The translations under genes and the position numbers were made by a program. The notes beneath the pieces were generated by a model. It was not told the DNA's origin. It did not search any database and saw only the letters and a list, made by a program, of their open reading frames with translations. A stretch of 64,000 nt of DNA, taken from the NCBI RefSeq assembly GCF_937903345.1, contig NZ_CALCZQ010000030.1:1-64000 (forward strand), written 5' to 3'. How positions within the stretch are numbered: the first letter of the stretch is position 1; every line of letters starts with the position of its first letter. The stretch is from an uncultured Emticicia sp. (GTDB lineage: Bacteria > Bacteroidota > Bacteroidia > Cytophagales > Spirosomataceae). Below, one piece after another: positions 36,543-44,575 of this stretch.

Positions 36543-36881
36543 TTACAAAAACTTATGGGCTTGTGTTTCAATAACTTTTTCAGAAATTATATTTATTTCA
36601 TTTGGATGAATTACTTTAAATAATGGATTTTTTATTGCACCTTCCCATGTATTATGCTCTTGCGATTTTATAACAGTAGGTTCTTCTGAAATTAAATAAA
36701 AGTTATTTTTCTTAATATCTTTATTGTAAGTAGAAGATAGCAGAGATATTAGAGTAATATAATGACTTAAATCTTTATCTAAGATAACATTTGAGCGTTC
36801 AAATGAAATTGACTTTGCACCAATTAGTACGCCATTTAACCCAATACAATCTAATTCATATTGAAAATAGATAGATGGCAA
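36543..36881 (-). CDS. Small protein of unknown function, probably cut at its 5' end by MITE copy 2
   Basis: The frame gives 112 residues from a TTG at 36881 and has no ATG near the start. Read upstream, it stays open into the MITE copy that starts 9 bp away (codons E-T-L-R-E-Q-K-V before the TTG), as expected if the element inserted into a longer gene. The residues are mixed alpha/beta with a hydrophobic YELDCIGLNGVLIGAKSI segment; I do not recognise the family. It could be the partner of the AAA+ protein, or a remnant. Treated as a probable 5'-truncated gene. Confidence 0.5.
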   Translation of the reverse strand: MPSIYFQYELDCIGLNGVLIGAKSISFERSNVILDKDLSHYITLISLLSSTYNKDIKKNNFYLISEEPTVIKSQEHNTWEGAIKNPLFKVIHPNEINIISEKVIETQAHKFL

Positions 36882-36889
36882 TACTTTTT

Positions 36890-37038
36890 GTTCCCTCAGA
36901 GTCTCCCTTTTCGGGGACTCTGAGGCATTGGTCTATACACTTTTTTAACTTCTTAGTTTTTTGCTTTGTATTAATTTCTTTGGTTCGCCAAGACCAACGC
37001 CCTCAGAGTCCCGTGAAAAACGGAGACTCTGAGGGAAC
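36890..37038. repeat. MITE-like palindromic element, copy 2
   Basis: A 149-bp element with perfect 17-bp terminal inverted repeats (GTTCCCTCAGAGTCTCC at 36890 and its complement ending at 37038) that extend, with small gaps, to about 45 bp per arm and include TTGGTCT/AGACCAA. Each arm folds into its own hairpin. It is the better-preserved copy. No coding capacity for a transposase. Confidence 0.88.
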
Positions 37039-37765
37039 GAAAGTCATAATGATATTTTTGATTGAATGACAATTGCACAGTCCGCAAGTACTGGTATGTC
37101 ATTAGTTTCTGCTGACCGAAAATTCCCACTCTACAAAATGATAAAAGTCATTCCGAATGACTAAAATTTTGTGCTCTCTTCCAACTATTACAAAGACGAA
37201 CTACTTCATTCATTAAATGTTCTTATAATCAGCACTTTATGATGAAGTAAGAACAAAATTCGTTCAATTTGGTTAACCGCTGGATATGTTATAAAATAAC
37301 CATTTGCAATGTTAGGAAAATCTCGATAAACTTGCAATAAAAAACTTAATATGTTGATTTAATTAGGCATTCCGTTTCTTTCTCAGTTCGCCCAAGTGAA
37401 TTATGCAAGAATTTGCGGCGGTTTTTATAATCAGTTGTTGCGTCAAAAGTTGTTGTAACTGTGAAAAAGAATAGGATGAAAAGGGCTTCTACAAACCCAT
37501 GTTTTCCTATCATAAAAGTCCTCGAAGCCTTTGATGATACTTGTTAAGATAAATATTGTAAAAATTTCCTATCAATTGAACTTGTAAAAACAGAAGAGAA
37601 TTCTTTAATATTTGAAAAAGACAAGACTAGCTTGGAAATGAATTTGTACAAAATAAATTTTGAACCCAATTCAACTATCGTTGCCTAATCAAGTGGGGGG
37701 CAACCTTCCATTCAAAGCAACGATTTTTGACCTTTCATCCATCGTTTGAAGCTACTTGGTTAATT
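37039..37765. other. Non-coding or decayed stretch right of MITE copy 2
   Basis: About 730 AT-rich bases without an intact gene. One open frame without start codon (37548-37688, plus strand, 46 codons) has protein-like composition (it includes SLIFEKDKTSLEM) and may be a gene fragment. No known family is recognised. Together with the MITE copies it marks an accessory region. Confidence 0.4.
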
Positions 37766-37799
37766 TTTGACGTTTTTTAGTGAGCTTTTTTTACTTTTG
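37766..37799 (+). promoter_or_regulatory. Bacteroidetes-type promoter of the M61 peptidase gene
   Basis: TTTG (37766-37769), 22 nt, TACTTTTG (37792-37799). The start codon is 39 nt beyond the -7 box. Confidence 0.65.
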
Positions 37800-37837
37800 T
37801 CTAAAAATAAACTTTTAAAATCTAAAACATTTAACCG

Positions 37838-39715
37838 ATGCAAAAAGCTCTGCTGGTTCTTTCGTTTGGTATGCTCATGGCGGGCTGTACCAAAAAAGCT
37901 ATCGTTAATTCTTCAAATCCTCCTCATGGCTCATCTTCAGTTTATCAGTATTCGGTTGATTTAACTAAAGTTGATAACGATAAATTGGAAGTATCTCTAA
38001 TAAGTCCAAAAATCACGACTGATGAAATAACATTCCGTTTGCCAAAGACTGTTCCGGGTACATATTCCACCGACGATTATGGTCGATATTTATCTGATTT
38101 TAAAGCTTTCGATGCCAAAGGTAATCAGCTTGCTACCAACAAATTAGATGTAAATAGCTACGCAATCAAAGATGCTAAAAAACTCCACAAAATCAGCTAT
38201 AAAATTGATGACACTTGGGATTCACCCGAAATAAAAGGTACAAAGGTTTTCGAGCCAACGGGTTCGGATATTGTGGCTAATAAAGAATATTCAATCAATA
38301 CGCATTGTTTTTTTGGCTATTTTGATGGTATGAAACAATTGCCCTATCAAGTGACTTTCACAAAGCCGAGTGGTTTTTATGGTTCAACTTCGTTAGTGGC
38401 CAAAAATAGCACTGTCACAACAGATATATTTGAAACCGAAAATTACATGAATTTGGTAGATGCACCGATTCTTTACACGCAACCTGATACTACAGTTTTG
38501 AAAATCGGTGGTGCAGATATTTTGGTATCGGTTTATTCGCCGAACAAAATGGCTACTTCAAAAGAGATTGCGGCTAACATCAGCACATTGCTTGAGGCAC
38601 AAAAGGAATATTTAGGTGGTAAACTTCCTATCAAAAAATACGCTTTCTTGATTGTATTGTCTGATAGCAAGACAATGACGAGTTTTGGAGCTTTAGAGCA
38701 TTCGTATTCATCGTTTTATTATTTGCCCGAAGCTACTTCGGCCGATTTAGCCCAAACGGTAAAAGATGTGGCATCGCACGAGTTTTTTCATATCGTAACG
38801 CCACTCAATATTCACTCAGAAGAAATTGGTAATTTTGATTATAACGACCCAAAGATGTCGAAACACCTTTGGATGTATGAAGGTTTGACAGAATATGCGG
38901 CCGGACACATGCAAGCAAAATATGATTTGATTGACACACCAAAGTATTTAGATATGCTTCGTCAGAAAATCACGACAATGAAAGGCATGAAAGATGCTTT
39001 GCCATTTACCGAAATGAGTGCTAATGTGCTGGACAAATACAAAAACCAGTACATGAATGTATATAACAAAGGTGCCTTGATTGGTATGTGTTTGGATATT
39101 AAACTTCGCCAACTTTCGGGTGGAAAATACGGTACGCAAAATCTCATGCAAGATTTATCAAAAACTTACGGAAAAGAGCAGTCTTTTAAAGATGATGAAT
39201 TATTCGATAAAATTTCGTCGTTGACATTTCCAGAAATTCGTCAGTTTTTTGCTACTTACGTTGAAGGTAAAGACCCACTTCCATTGACAGATATTTTGCA
39301 AAGCGTGGGCATTGATTATTTGCCTGAAGCAACGATGAAGCAAGCGAGTTTGGGTGGTATTTCAATCGGTTTTAACCAAAAAACAAACCGTTTGAAAGTT
39401 ACGAGCATTGATAAGGTAAATGATTTTGGCAAACAAATGGGCTATAAAGCTGATGACGAACTCGTTTCGGTGAATGGCGAAGCCATGGAAATGATGAATA
39501 TTCAAACTATCATGAGCGAATTTGGGAGCAAAACCAAAGAAGGAGAAATGGTGACGGTTCAAGTTGCTCGCAAAAATGCTGAAGGCAAAGAAGAAATTGT
39601 AAAACTTACTGCCCCAGCGATTTTGGTCGAGGTTAAACAAAAAAATGTGTTGAAGTTAGCTGAAAATCCAACAGCCGAACAATTGAAATTGAGAAATGAT
39701 TGGTTAAAGCCATAA
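37838..39715 (+). CDS. M61 glycyl aminopeptidase-like lipoprotein with PDZ domain
   Basis: A 625-residue lipoprotein (lipobox MAGC, Cys17) of peptidase family M61. Domains in order: N-terminal beta-sandwich (about 35-190), a thermolysin-like catalytic domain with H314-E315-F-F-H318 and the downstream zinc ligand E348 in WMYEGLTEY, and a C-terminal PDZ domain (about 500-590, with YKADDELVSVNGE). The family removes N-terminal Gly or Ala from peptides. Membrane-anchored in the periplasm or on the outer membrane. Zinc-site residues are all present. Monocistronic with its own promoter. Confidence 0.92.
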   Translation: MQKALLVLSFGMLMAGCTKKAIVNSSNPPHGSSSVYQYSVDLTKVDNDKLEVSLISPKITTDEITFRLPKTVPGTYSTDDYGRYLSDFKAFDAKGNQLATNKLDVNSYAIKDAKKLHKISYKIDDTWDSPEIKGTKVFEPTGSDIVANKEYSINTHCFFGYFDGMKQLPYQVTFTKPSGFYGSTSLVAKNSTVTTDIFETENYMNLVDAPILYTQPDTTVLKIGGADILVSVYSPNKMATSKEIAANISTLLEAQKEYLGGKLPIKKYAFLIVLSDSKTMTSFGALEHSYSSFYYLPEATSADLAQTVKDVASHEFFHIVTPLNIHSEEIGNFDYNDPKMSKHLWMYEGLTEYAAGHMQAKYDLIDTPKYLDMLRQKITTMKGMKDALPFTEMSANVLDKYKNQYMNVYNKGALIGMCLDIKLRQLSGGKYGTQNLMQDLSKTYGKEQSFKDDELFDKISSLTFPEIRQFFATYVEGKDPLPLTDILQSVGIDYLPEATMKQASLGGISIGFNQKTNRLKVTSIDKVNDFGKQMGYKADDELVSVNGEAMEMMNIQTIMSEFGSKTKEGEMVTVQVARKNAEGKEEIVKLTAPAILVEVKQKNVLKLAENPTAEQLKLRNDWLKP

Positions 39716-39737
39716 TGTTTTTTTATTGATATTTCAA

Positions 39738-39776
39738 AAGCCGAGATTATAAAAACGTATTTTATTTTCTCGGCTT
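39738..39776 (+). terminator. Probable terminator of the M61 gene
   Basis: AAGCCGAGA (39738-39746) pairs with TCTCGGCTT (39768-39776); the loop is 21 nt and the T-run is weak. Confidence 0.5.
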
Positions 39777-40082
39777 AATATTTAGTAATTGCAAAATTTT
39801 CTAAATTTGATAAAAAAATTCTCATTTAAAATAGGCTAAAATTAGTTACACCTTTTCTGAATTTTCATAATTTAGAAATTCTTCAAAACCTTCTTTCTTC
39901 AATTTAATATTCTTTGTTCTTGAAATAGTTCTATGTATTATTATTTAATGAATATTGATTATTTTTTGGAGAAATGCCTTATTATTAATGCCTTATCCAG
40001 TATTTTTGTGATTTTATTAAAGGTTTTGAACACCTCATTCTTTACTATCATCTAAAAAAAATACAAAATTTCATTCAAACAC

Positions 40083-40113
40083 TTGCTTTATAAAAATATA
40101 TGCAGTACTTTTG
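40083..40113 (+). promoter_or_regulatory. Bacteroidetes-type promoter of the DEAD-box helicase gene
   Basis: TTG (40083-40085), 20 nt, TACTTTTG (40106-40113). It predicts transcription from about 40120, leaving a leader of about 200 nt. Confidence 0.65.
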
Positions 40114-40119
40114 CAATTG

Positions 40120-40321
40120 TATTAAAAAAGGCACATCTGTTAAAGAGCCTCTGCGTTCATAAAATCGATTCAAAGAGTATTTCTCTTTCATTCAATTTCC
40201 TTTCAGGGCAGCAACAGATGGTTCTCATCGTTCGCTTTATCATTATTTTTCGGCTATCGGGGCAATCCACGGTTTTGCGTGAGGACGACAGTGACGTTCC
40301 GACTAAAACATTTTATCCTTA
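40120..40321 (+). promoter_or_regulatory. Long leader of the DEAD-box helicase mRNA
   Basis: About 200 nt between the predicted start of transcription and the ATG, much longer than other leaders in the window, and richer in GC near its 3' end (40240-40305). No gene of this size is read in it with support. Cold-shock helicase mRNAs in other bacteria have long structured leaders, so a thermosensitive or autoregulatory leader is plausible, but the structure has not been computed. Confidence 0.45.
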
Positions 40322-42130
40322 ATGGAACAAGTAAAATTTTCTGACCTTCCGGTCTCAGAGTACATTCTTCGTGCAGTTGAAGAAATGGGTTTCGAGTACA
40401 CAACTCCAATTCAAGCACAAGGTATCCCAGTTGTGATGCGTGGCGGCGACTTTATCGGTCAAGCACAAACAGGAACAGGTAAAACAGCAGCGTTTGGTAT
40501 CCCTGCAATCGAAGCAGTTGATGTTGAGAGCAAAAGCACACAAGTATTAGTGATGTGCCCAACGCGTGAGTTGGCCCTTCAAGTAAAAGAACAAATCCAG
40601 AAATTAGCTAAGTACAAAAGAGGCCTCAACGTGGCTGCCATTTATGGTGGAGAATCGTATGAGCGACAGTTTTTGGCTTTGAAAAAAGGTTCGCAAATTG
40701 TGGTCGGAACGCCTGGCCGTATCATGGACCACATCGACCGCAAGACCTTAATATTAAGTGATATTAAATTGGCGATTTTGGATGAGGCTGATGAGATGCT
40801 GAACATGGGTTTCAGAGAAGATATTGAAAAAATCTTGTCTTTTGCTCCAACTGAGCGTCAAACAGTATTGTTCTCGGCAACAATGTCACCAGAAATCCTT
40901 TCGATTGCGAAACGTTTCCAGAAAAATCCTGAAATCGTTCGCACATTGAAAACCGAAGTTTCAAACGCAAATATCGAGCAGTTTTATTTCTCAGTTCGCC
41001 GTGAAGCGAAAATGGAAGTAATGACTCGTTTGATTGATGTCCATAACTTAAAATTGATGTTGGTATTTGCCAACACAAAATCAAAAGTTGACGAAATCGT
41101 AAGTGATTTACAGATCCGTGGCTATGCGGCCGAGGGCTTACATGGCGACATGCGTCAGCAAGTACGTACGCAAGTAATGAGCAAGTTCCGTGCGGGTACA
41201 ACCACAATTTTGGTTGCAACCGACGTAGCCGCTCGTGGAATTGACGTATCGGGTGTTGATGCAGTATTCAACTACGATGTACCGCAAGATTTAGAATATT
41301 ACGTTCACCGTATTGGTCGTACTGGCCGTGCAGGAAAAACAGGCAAAGCGTTCATGTTTATTTCGGCACGTGATAGAGGAGCTTTACGTGGCATCGAAAA
41401 CTATACAAAAGCGAAAATCGAGCAAGGTACAATTCCTACTTATGCTGAATTAGTTCAGACTCGCCACCAAAGATTTGTTGACCAAGTAAAAGAAACCCTA
41501 ACGGCGGGTGTAGATGCTTCTTTCGACGGAATCATTGCCCAATTGAGTGAAGAAGGCTATTCTGATGCACAAATCATGGCAGCTTTAATCAAGATGCAAG
41601 TGGGTGCAGTGAAAAGCGATTTCTCTGATAACCAATTATCAGATTCATTCCGTGAGTCGAGAGGCAACGACAGAGATTCAAGATTTGGTGGAAATAGCCG
41701 TGATTCAAGAGCTCCTTACGGACGTGGAAGTCGTGATGGTGGTCGCCGTGAAGACGGTTACGGAAATCGTGAAGGTCGTAGTGAAAGTGGCAACAGTTTT
41801 GGTGGAAGCCGTGACGGAGTTCAACGTGAGCGTCGTTTCGAGCCAAGAGAAAGACGTAGCGAAAGCCCAGCGGGTGGACGTGGTTCTGGCAATGCTGACA
41901 TGGTTCGTTTGTTTTTGAGCTTAGGCCGCAAAGACAATGTTGCTCCTAATCATATCGTAGGTGCAATTACTTCGGAAACGAGCATTGCGGGTCGTGCAAT
42001 TGGACAAATTGATATTTATGATAAATTTAGTTTCGTTGAAATACCGCAAGCAGATGTAAAGCGTGTATTAGATGGAATGCAAGGCAAAACTATCAATGCT
42101 CGCCAAGTGAGCATGGAAGTTGCTAAATAA
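40322..42130 (+). CDS. deaD: DEAD-box RNA helicase, CsdA/DeaD type
   Basis: A 602-residue ATP-dependent RNA helicase. The two RecA-like domains carry AQTGTGKT (motif I), PTRELALQ (Ia), DEAD in LDEADEML (II), SAT (III) and HRIGRTGR (VI). After them come a long Arg/Gly/Ser-rich linker (about 435-520, with repeated DSR and GRG units) and a DbpA-like RNA-binding domain at the C-terminus (about 525-600, with RLFLSLGRKDNV). This is the layout of CsdA/DeaD proteins that remodel ribosomal RNA and mRNA, especially in the cold. Own promoter with a long leader and a strong terminator. Confidence 0.93.
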   Translation: MEQVKFSDLPVSEYILRAVEEMGFEYTTPIQAQGIPVVMRGGDFIGQAQTGTGKTAAFGIPAIEAVDVESKSTQVLVMCPTRELALQVKEQIQKLAKYKRGLNVAAIYGGESYERQFLALKKGSQIVVGTPGRIMDHIDRKTLILSDIKLAILDEADEMLNMGFREDIEKILSFAPTERQTVLFSATMSPEILSIAKRFQKNPEIVRTLKTEVSNANIEQFYFSVRREAKMEVMTRLIDVHNLKLMLVFANTKSKVDEIVSDLQIRGYAAEGLHGDMRQQVRTQVMSKFRAGTTTILVATDVAARGIDVSGVDAVFNYDVPQDLEYYVHRIGRTGRAGKTGKAFMFISARDRGALRGIENYTKAKIEQGTIPTYAELVQTRHQRFVDQVKETLTAGVDASFDGIIAQLSEEGYSDAQIMAALIKMQVGAVKSDFSDNQLSDSFRESRGNDRDSRFGGNSRDSRAPYGRGSRDGGRREDGYGNREGRSESGNSFGGSRDGVQRERRFEPRERRSESPAGGRGSGNADMVRLFLSLGRKDNVAPNHIVGAITSETSIAGRAIGQIDIYDKFSFVEIPQADVKRVLDGMQGKTINARQVSMEVAK

Positions 42131-42174
42131 TATTCAATAGTTTTCAGTCAAAAGTAGATAGATTCTGACGAAAA

Positions 42175-42222
42175 AATAAAAGCGAAGTAAAAGTTTTTCT
42201 AGACTTTTGCTTCGCTTTTATT
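42175..42222. terminator. Very strong hairpin terminator
   Basis: A 20-bp stem with a single mismatch or G-U (42175-42194 with 42203-42222), 8-nt loop, AT-rich ends. Confidence 0.9.
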
Positions 42223-42353
42223 GTTAAAATCAGGCCTTTGAAGGGTTCGGCTGTCCCATCCGGTCAAGCACCGATTTTATCAAAAAACTATGTTTTAATT
42301 TTGGTAATTTTATGAAGGTATATGGAGCCTAAACGTAGTTGAAGGCCCGAAAA

Positions 42354-42728
42354 TCACTTCACATATTTCGTCTTCACTGTCATTTCCCAATCACCGAGAC
42401 TGCCATAGAGTACCATTGAGCCAAAACGGAATTTATCAATAATTTCTGTTCCTTCCGAAACAGAATCATAAAATTCTTTATCGACGGGCAACTCAAATTC
42501 TATGGCGTTGATGGCATCTTTGATGTGTTTTTTGATACTCAACGAAATATGCGATTGCTTCAAACGAAGTTTGAGTATATATTTTGGGCCCTGGGCATTT
42601 ACACCTTCTTTGAGAGCTTTTACTTGGCTAACTAAGGCGGCATTTTCTTTCTTTAGATTTTCGACTTCTTCATTTTTTCCGCAAGAAACGAGAAAAATCA
42701 CCGCAAGAATTGTAATAATTATTTTCAT
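42354..42728 (-). CDS. Small lipoprotein with coiled coil, unknown function
   Basis: A 124-residue protein with a lipobox (VSC, Cys16) and a heptad-like stretch right after it (about 20-45, EEVENLKKENAALVSQVKAL). The C-terminal part is beta-rich and ends in WEMTVKTKYVK. I do not recognise a named family. It follows the Gfo/Idh/MocA gene on the same strand with 32 nt between them and is likely co-transcribed. Confidence 0.65.
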   Translation of the reverse strand: MKIIITILAVIFLVSCGKNEEVENLKKENAALVSQVKALKEGVNAQGPKYILKLRLKQSHISLSIKKHIKDAINAIEFELPVDKEFYDSVSEGTEIIDKFRFGSMVLYGSLGDWEMTVKTKYVK

Positions 42729-42760
42729 TTTTACGAATGTTTGAAGGTTAAATTTTAGTT

Positions 42761-44044
42761 TTAAACCAAATCCCAGCCTTTGCGTGCTTCTCTGGAAAGC
42801 AACGCGTTTGCGTCTGCATCGTGGCGGAATTTTTCTTTTTTAGGATTCCAATGGAGTTCTCTTCCTAAACGATAAGAAATTAGTCCCAAATGCATTGGCA
42901 TTGTCATCTTTCGTGCATATTCGAGGTTTGACTGGGGTTGTGTACGGTTTTTTACGGCCGTTACAAAGTTTTGCTGATGTCCTGCCGAGCGTATAATTGT
43001 TTTCGGGATTTCAGGAATATCAGTCATTGTGACGCCATTAATTGTGATTTCTTTGCTACTGTAATCACAAATCAATGTGCCTTTTTCACCCTCAAAATAC
43101 GCACCGATACCTCGTTTTTCTGCCCCTGGCACGTTTGGTGGGGTTGATGTCCAGTAAAGTTTGAGGTCTTCAAAATCATATTCAATATCAATCCATTTTG
43201 GAGCATCACCCGTTCCTTCGGGGGCTTCGCCTTTGGCACTGATGCGAGTGAGGTTTTTCGGGTCAACTGCCCACCAAACTACATCCGCAATATGACACCA
43301 AAAATCCTGAAAAACTCCACCTGAATAGTCCAGAAAATAGCGGTAAGAAAAATGGCATCGTTCAGGCGTGTATTGAGAGTAAGGGGCAGGCCCAAGCCAC
43401 ATATCCCAGTTGAGATTGGCTGGTGGCGTTTGATAATTAGCAGGCCCCAAAACTGGTGGAAAGCCCGTTTTCCATAATCTTACGGTTTTTATTTTACCGA
43501 TTGCACCCGATTGTATGATTTCAGCCACTCGGTGGTAATTTTCGCCTGCATGTATTTGTGTACCAAGCTGAAAAATACGGTCGTGTTTTTTCATGGCTTT
43601 TAGCATTTGTTGCCCCTCTCGTACATTATAAGAGAGCGGTTTTTCGCCATAAACGTCTTTTCCTGCCTGAAACGCCATAATTGCTACCTGCGAGTGCCAG
43701 TGGTCGGGTGTCGCACAGGTGATAGCATCAATATCTTTGCGTTCCAGCAAATATCTAAAATCTTCGTAGGTTTGAGCTTTATTATCAGGATGTATTTCTT
43801 GAAGAACTTTTTGTGCTTTGGCCAGATGATTTTTGTCTAAATCGCATAAGCCAACTACTTCAACTTCGGGCAGGTTTGCAAACCATTTAAGATGTTGCGT
43901 TCCCATGCCATTAATGCCAATGTGAGCCACTCGGAGGCGGTCGCTAGGTGCTACTTTTTGAGCAAATGTTGGAGTAAAAGCCAAGCCAAGAGCAGCTAGG
44001 CTGGTTTGCCGCATAAAATCACGGCGGTTGATGAGGGTTTGCAT
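42761..44044 (-). CDS. TAT-exported Gfo/Idh/MocA family oxidoreductase (second copy)
   Basis: A 427-residue paralogue of the protein at 4414-5781. Twin-arginine signal: NRRDFMRQTS at residues 6-15 followed by a hydrophobic stretch ending FAQ. The Rossmann motif is VAHIGINGMG, then CATPDHWH and YGEKPLSY with the complete EKP motif, unlike the other copy, which has QKP. The C-terminal half has the conserved WDMWLGPAP and FQDFWCHIAD blocks with possible metal-binding His. Probably acts on extracellular or periplasmic sugars; the substrate is unknown. Confidence 0.88.
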   Translation of the reverse strand: MQTLINRRDFMRQTSLAALGLAFTPTFAQKVAPSDRLRVAHIGINGMGTQHLKWFANLPEVEVVGLCDLDKNHLAKAQKVLQEIHPDNKAQTYEDFRYLLERKDIDAITCATPDHWHSQVAIMAFQAGKDVYGEKPLSYNVREGQQMLKAMKKHDRIFQLGTQIHAGENYHRVAEIIQSGAIGKIKTVRLWKTGFPPVLGPANYQTPPANLNWDMWLGPAPYSQYTPERCHFSYRYFLDYSGGVFQDFWCHIADVVWWAVDPKNLTRISAKGEAPEGTGDAPKWIDIEYDFEDLKLYWTSTPPNVPGAEKRGIGAYFEGEKGTLICDYSSKEITINGVTMTDIPEIPKTIIRSAGHQQNFVTAVKNRTQPQSNLEYARKMTMPMHLGLISYRLGRELHWNPKKEKFRHDADANALLSREARKGWDLV

Positions 44045-44114
44045 AGAGTGAAGGTATTTTAAGGTGTTGAATATGATTGTTTACTTATCAAAGTTGACTT
44101 ATATTTTGGTAGTA

Positions 44115-44519
44115 TCAAAATACAATCGGCTTAAACTGAATATCAACTCTTCGGTTCCGTTCTCGGCCTTCCAACGTATGATTGTCAAAAGCGGGAGCAT
44201 CGAAAGCAAAATCTTTAAATCTTATCTTTTCCTGCGGAATATTCATTGCTTTGAGCAAGTCAATAACTGACGCACTTCTCAATCTACTTAGATATTCGTT
44301 AAATTCACGACCGCCAATATTATCGGTATGGCTCATGATATTGATTTCGTAATATTCGAGGTGCTTGATGTTCTTTACAAAATCATATAAATCTTGGGTT
44401 TGTTGCTTGCTAATATAGGCACTACCGCCACCAAAATAAATACTTCGCACCATTTCTTTTACTTCCTGACTGAAAGCAGTACTGAAAGATATGAGGAATA
44501 AAATACAAAATATTTTCAT
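44115..44519 (-). CDS. Small exported OmpA-like domain protein
   Basis: A 134-residue protein: signal peptide (1-17) and one OmpA C-terminal domain, with the peptidoglycan-binding pattern SHTDNIGG, then NEYLSRLRSASV, and GRERNRRVDI at the end. There is no beta-barrel, so it is a minimal domain of about 110 residues, presumably free in the periplasm and bound to peptidoglycan. It sits between a Gfo/Idh/MocA gene and a hairpin. Confidence 0.8.
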   Translation of the reverse strand: MKIFCILFLISFSTAFSQEVKEMVRSIYFGGGSAYISKQQTQDLYDFVKNIKHLEYYEINIMSHTDNIGGREFNEYLSRLRSASVIDLLKAMNIPQEKIRFKDFAFDAPAFDNHTLEGRERNRRVDIQFKPIVF

Positions 44520-44536
44520 GTTTGAAGTGGTTTATG

Positions 44537-44565
44537 GGAAGACTTCCCACAGAGTGAAGTCTTCC
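44537..44565. terminator. Hairpin between the PHM-like and OmpA-like genes
   Basis: GGAAGACTTC (44537-44546) pairs perfectly with GAAGTCTTCC (44556-44565). No good T-run follows on the minus strand, so it may be an attenuating hairpin rather than a full terminator. Confidence 0.5.
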
Positions 44566-44575
44566 TTTATGGCCA

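Noticed and set aside
40083..40322. A 79-codon plus-strand frame covering the helicase leader
   Set aside because: It contains the predicted promoter itself and ends at the helicase start; more likely untranslated leader.
41589..41918. His- and Val-rich frames over the helicase linker
   Set aside because: They are shadows of the Arg/Gly/Ser-rich repeat coding sequence.
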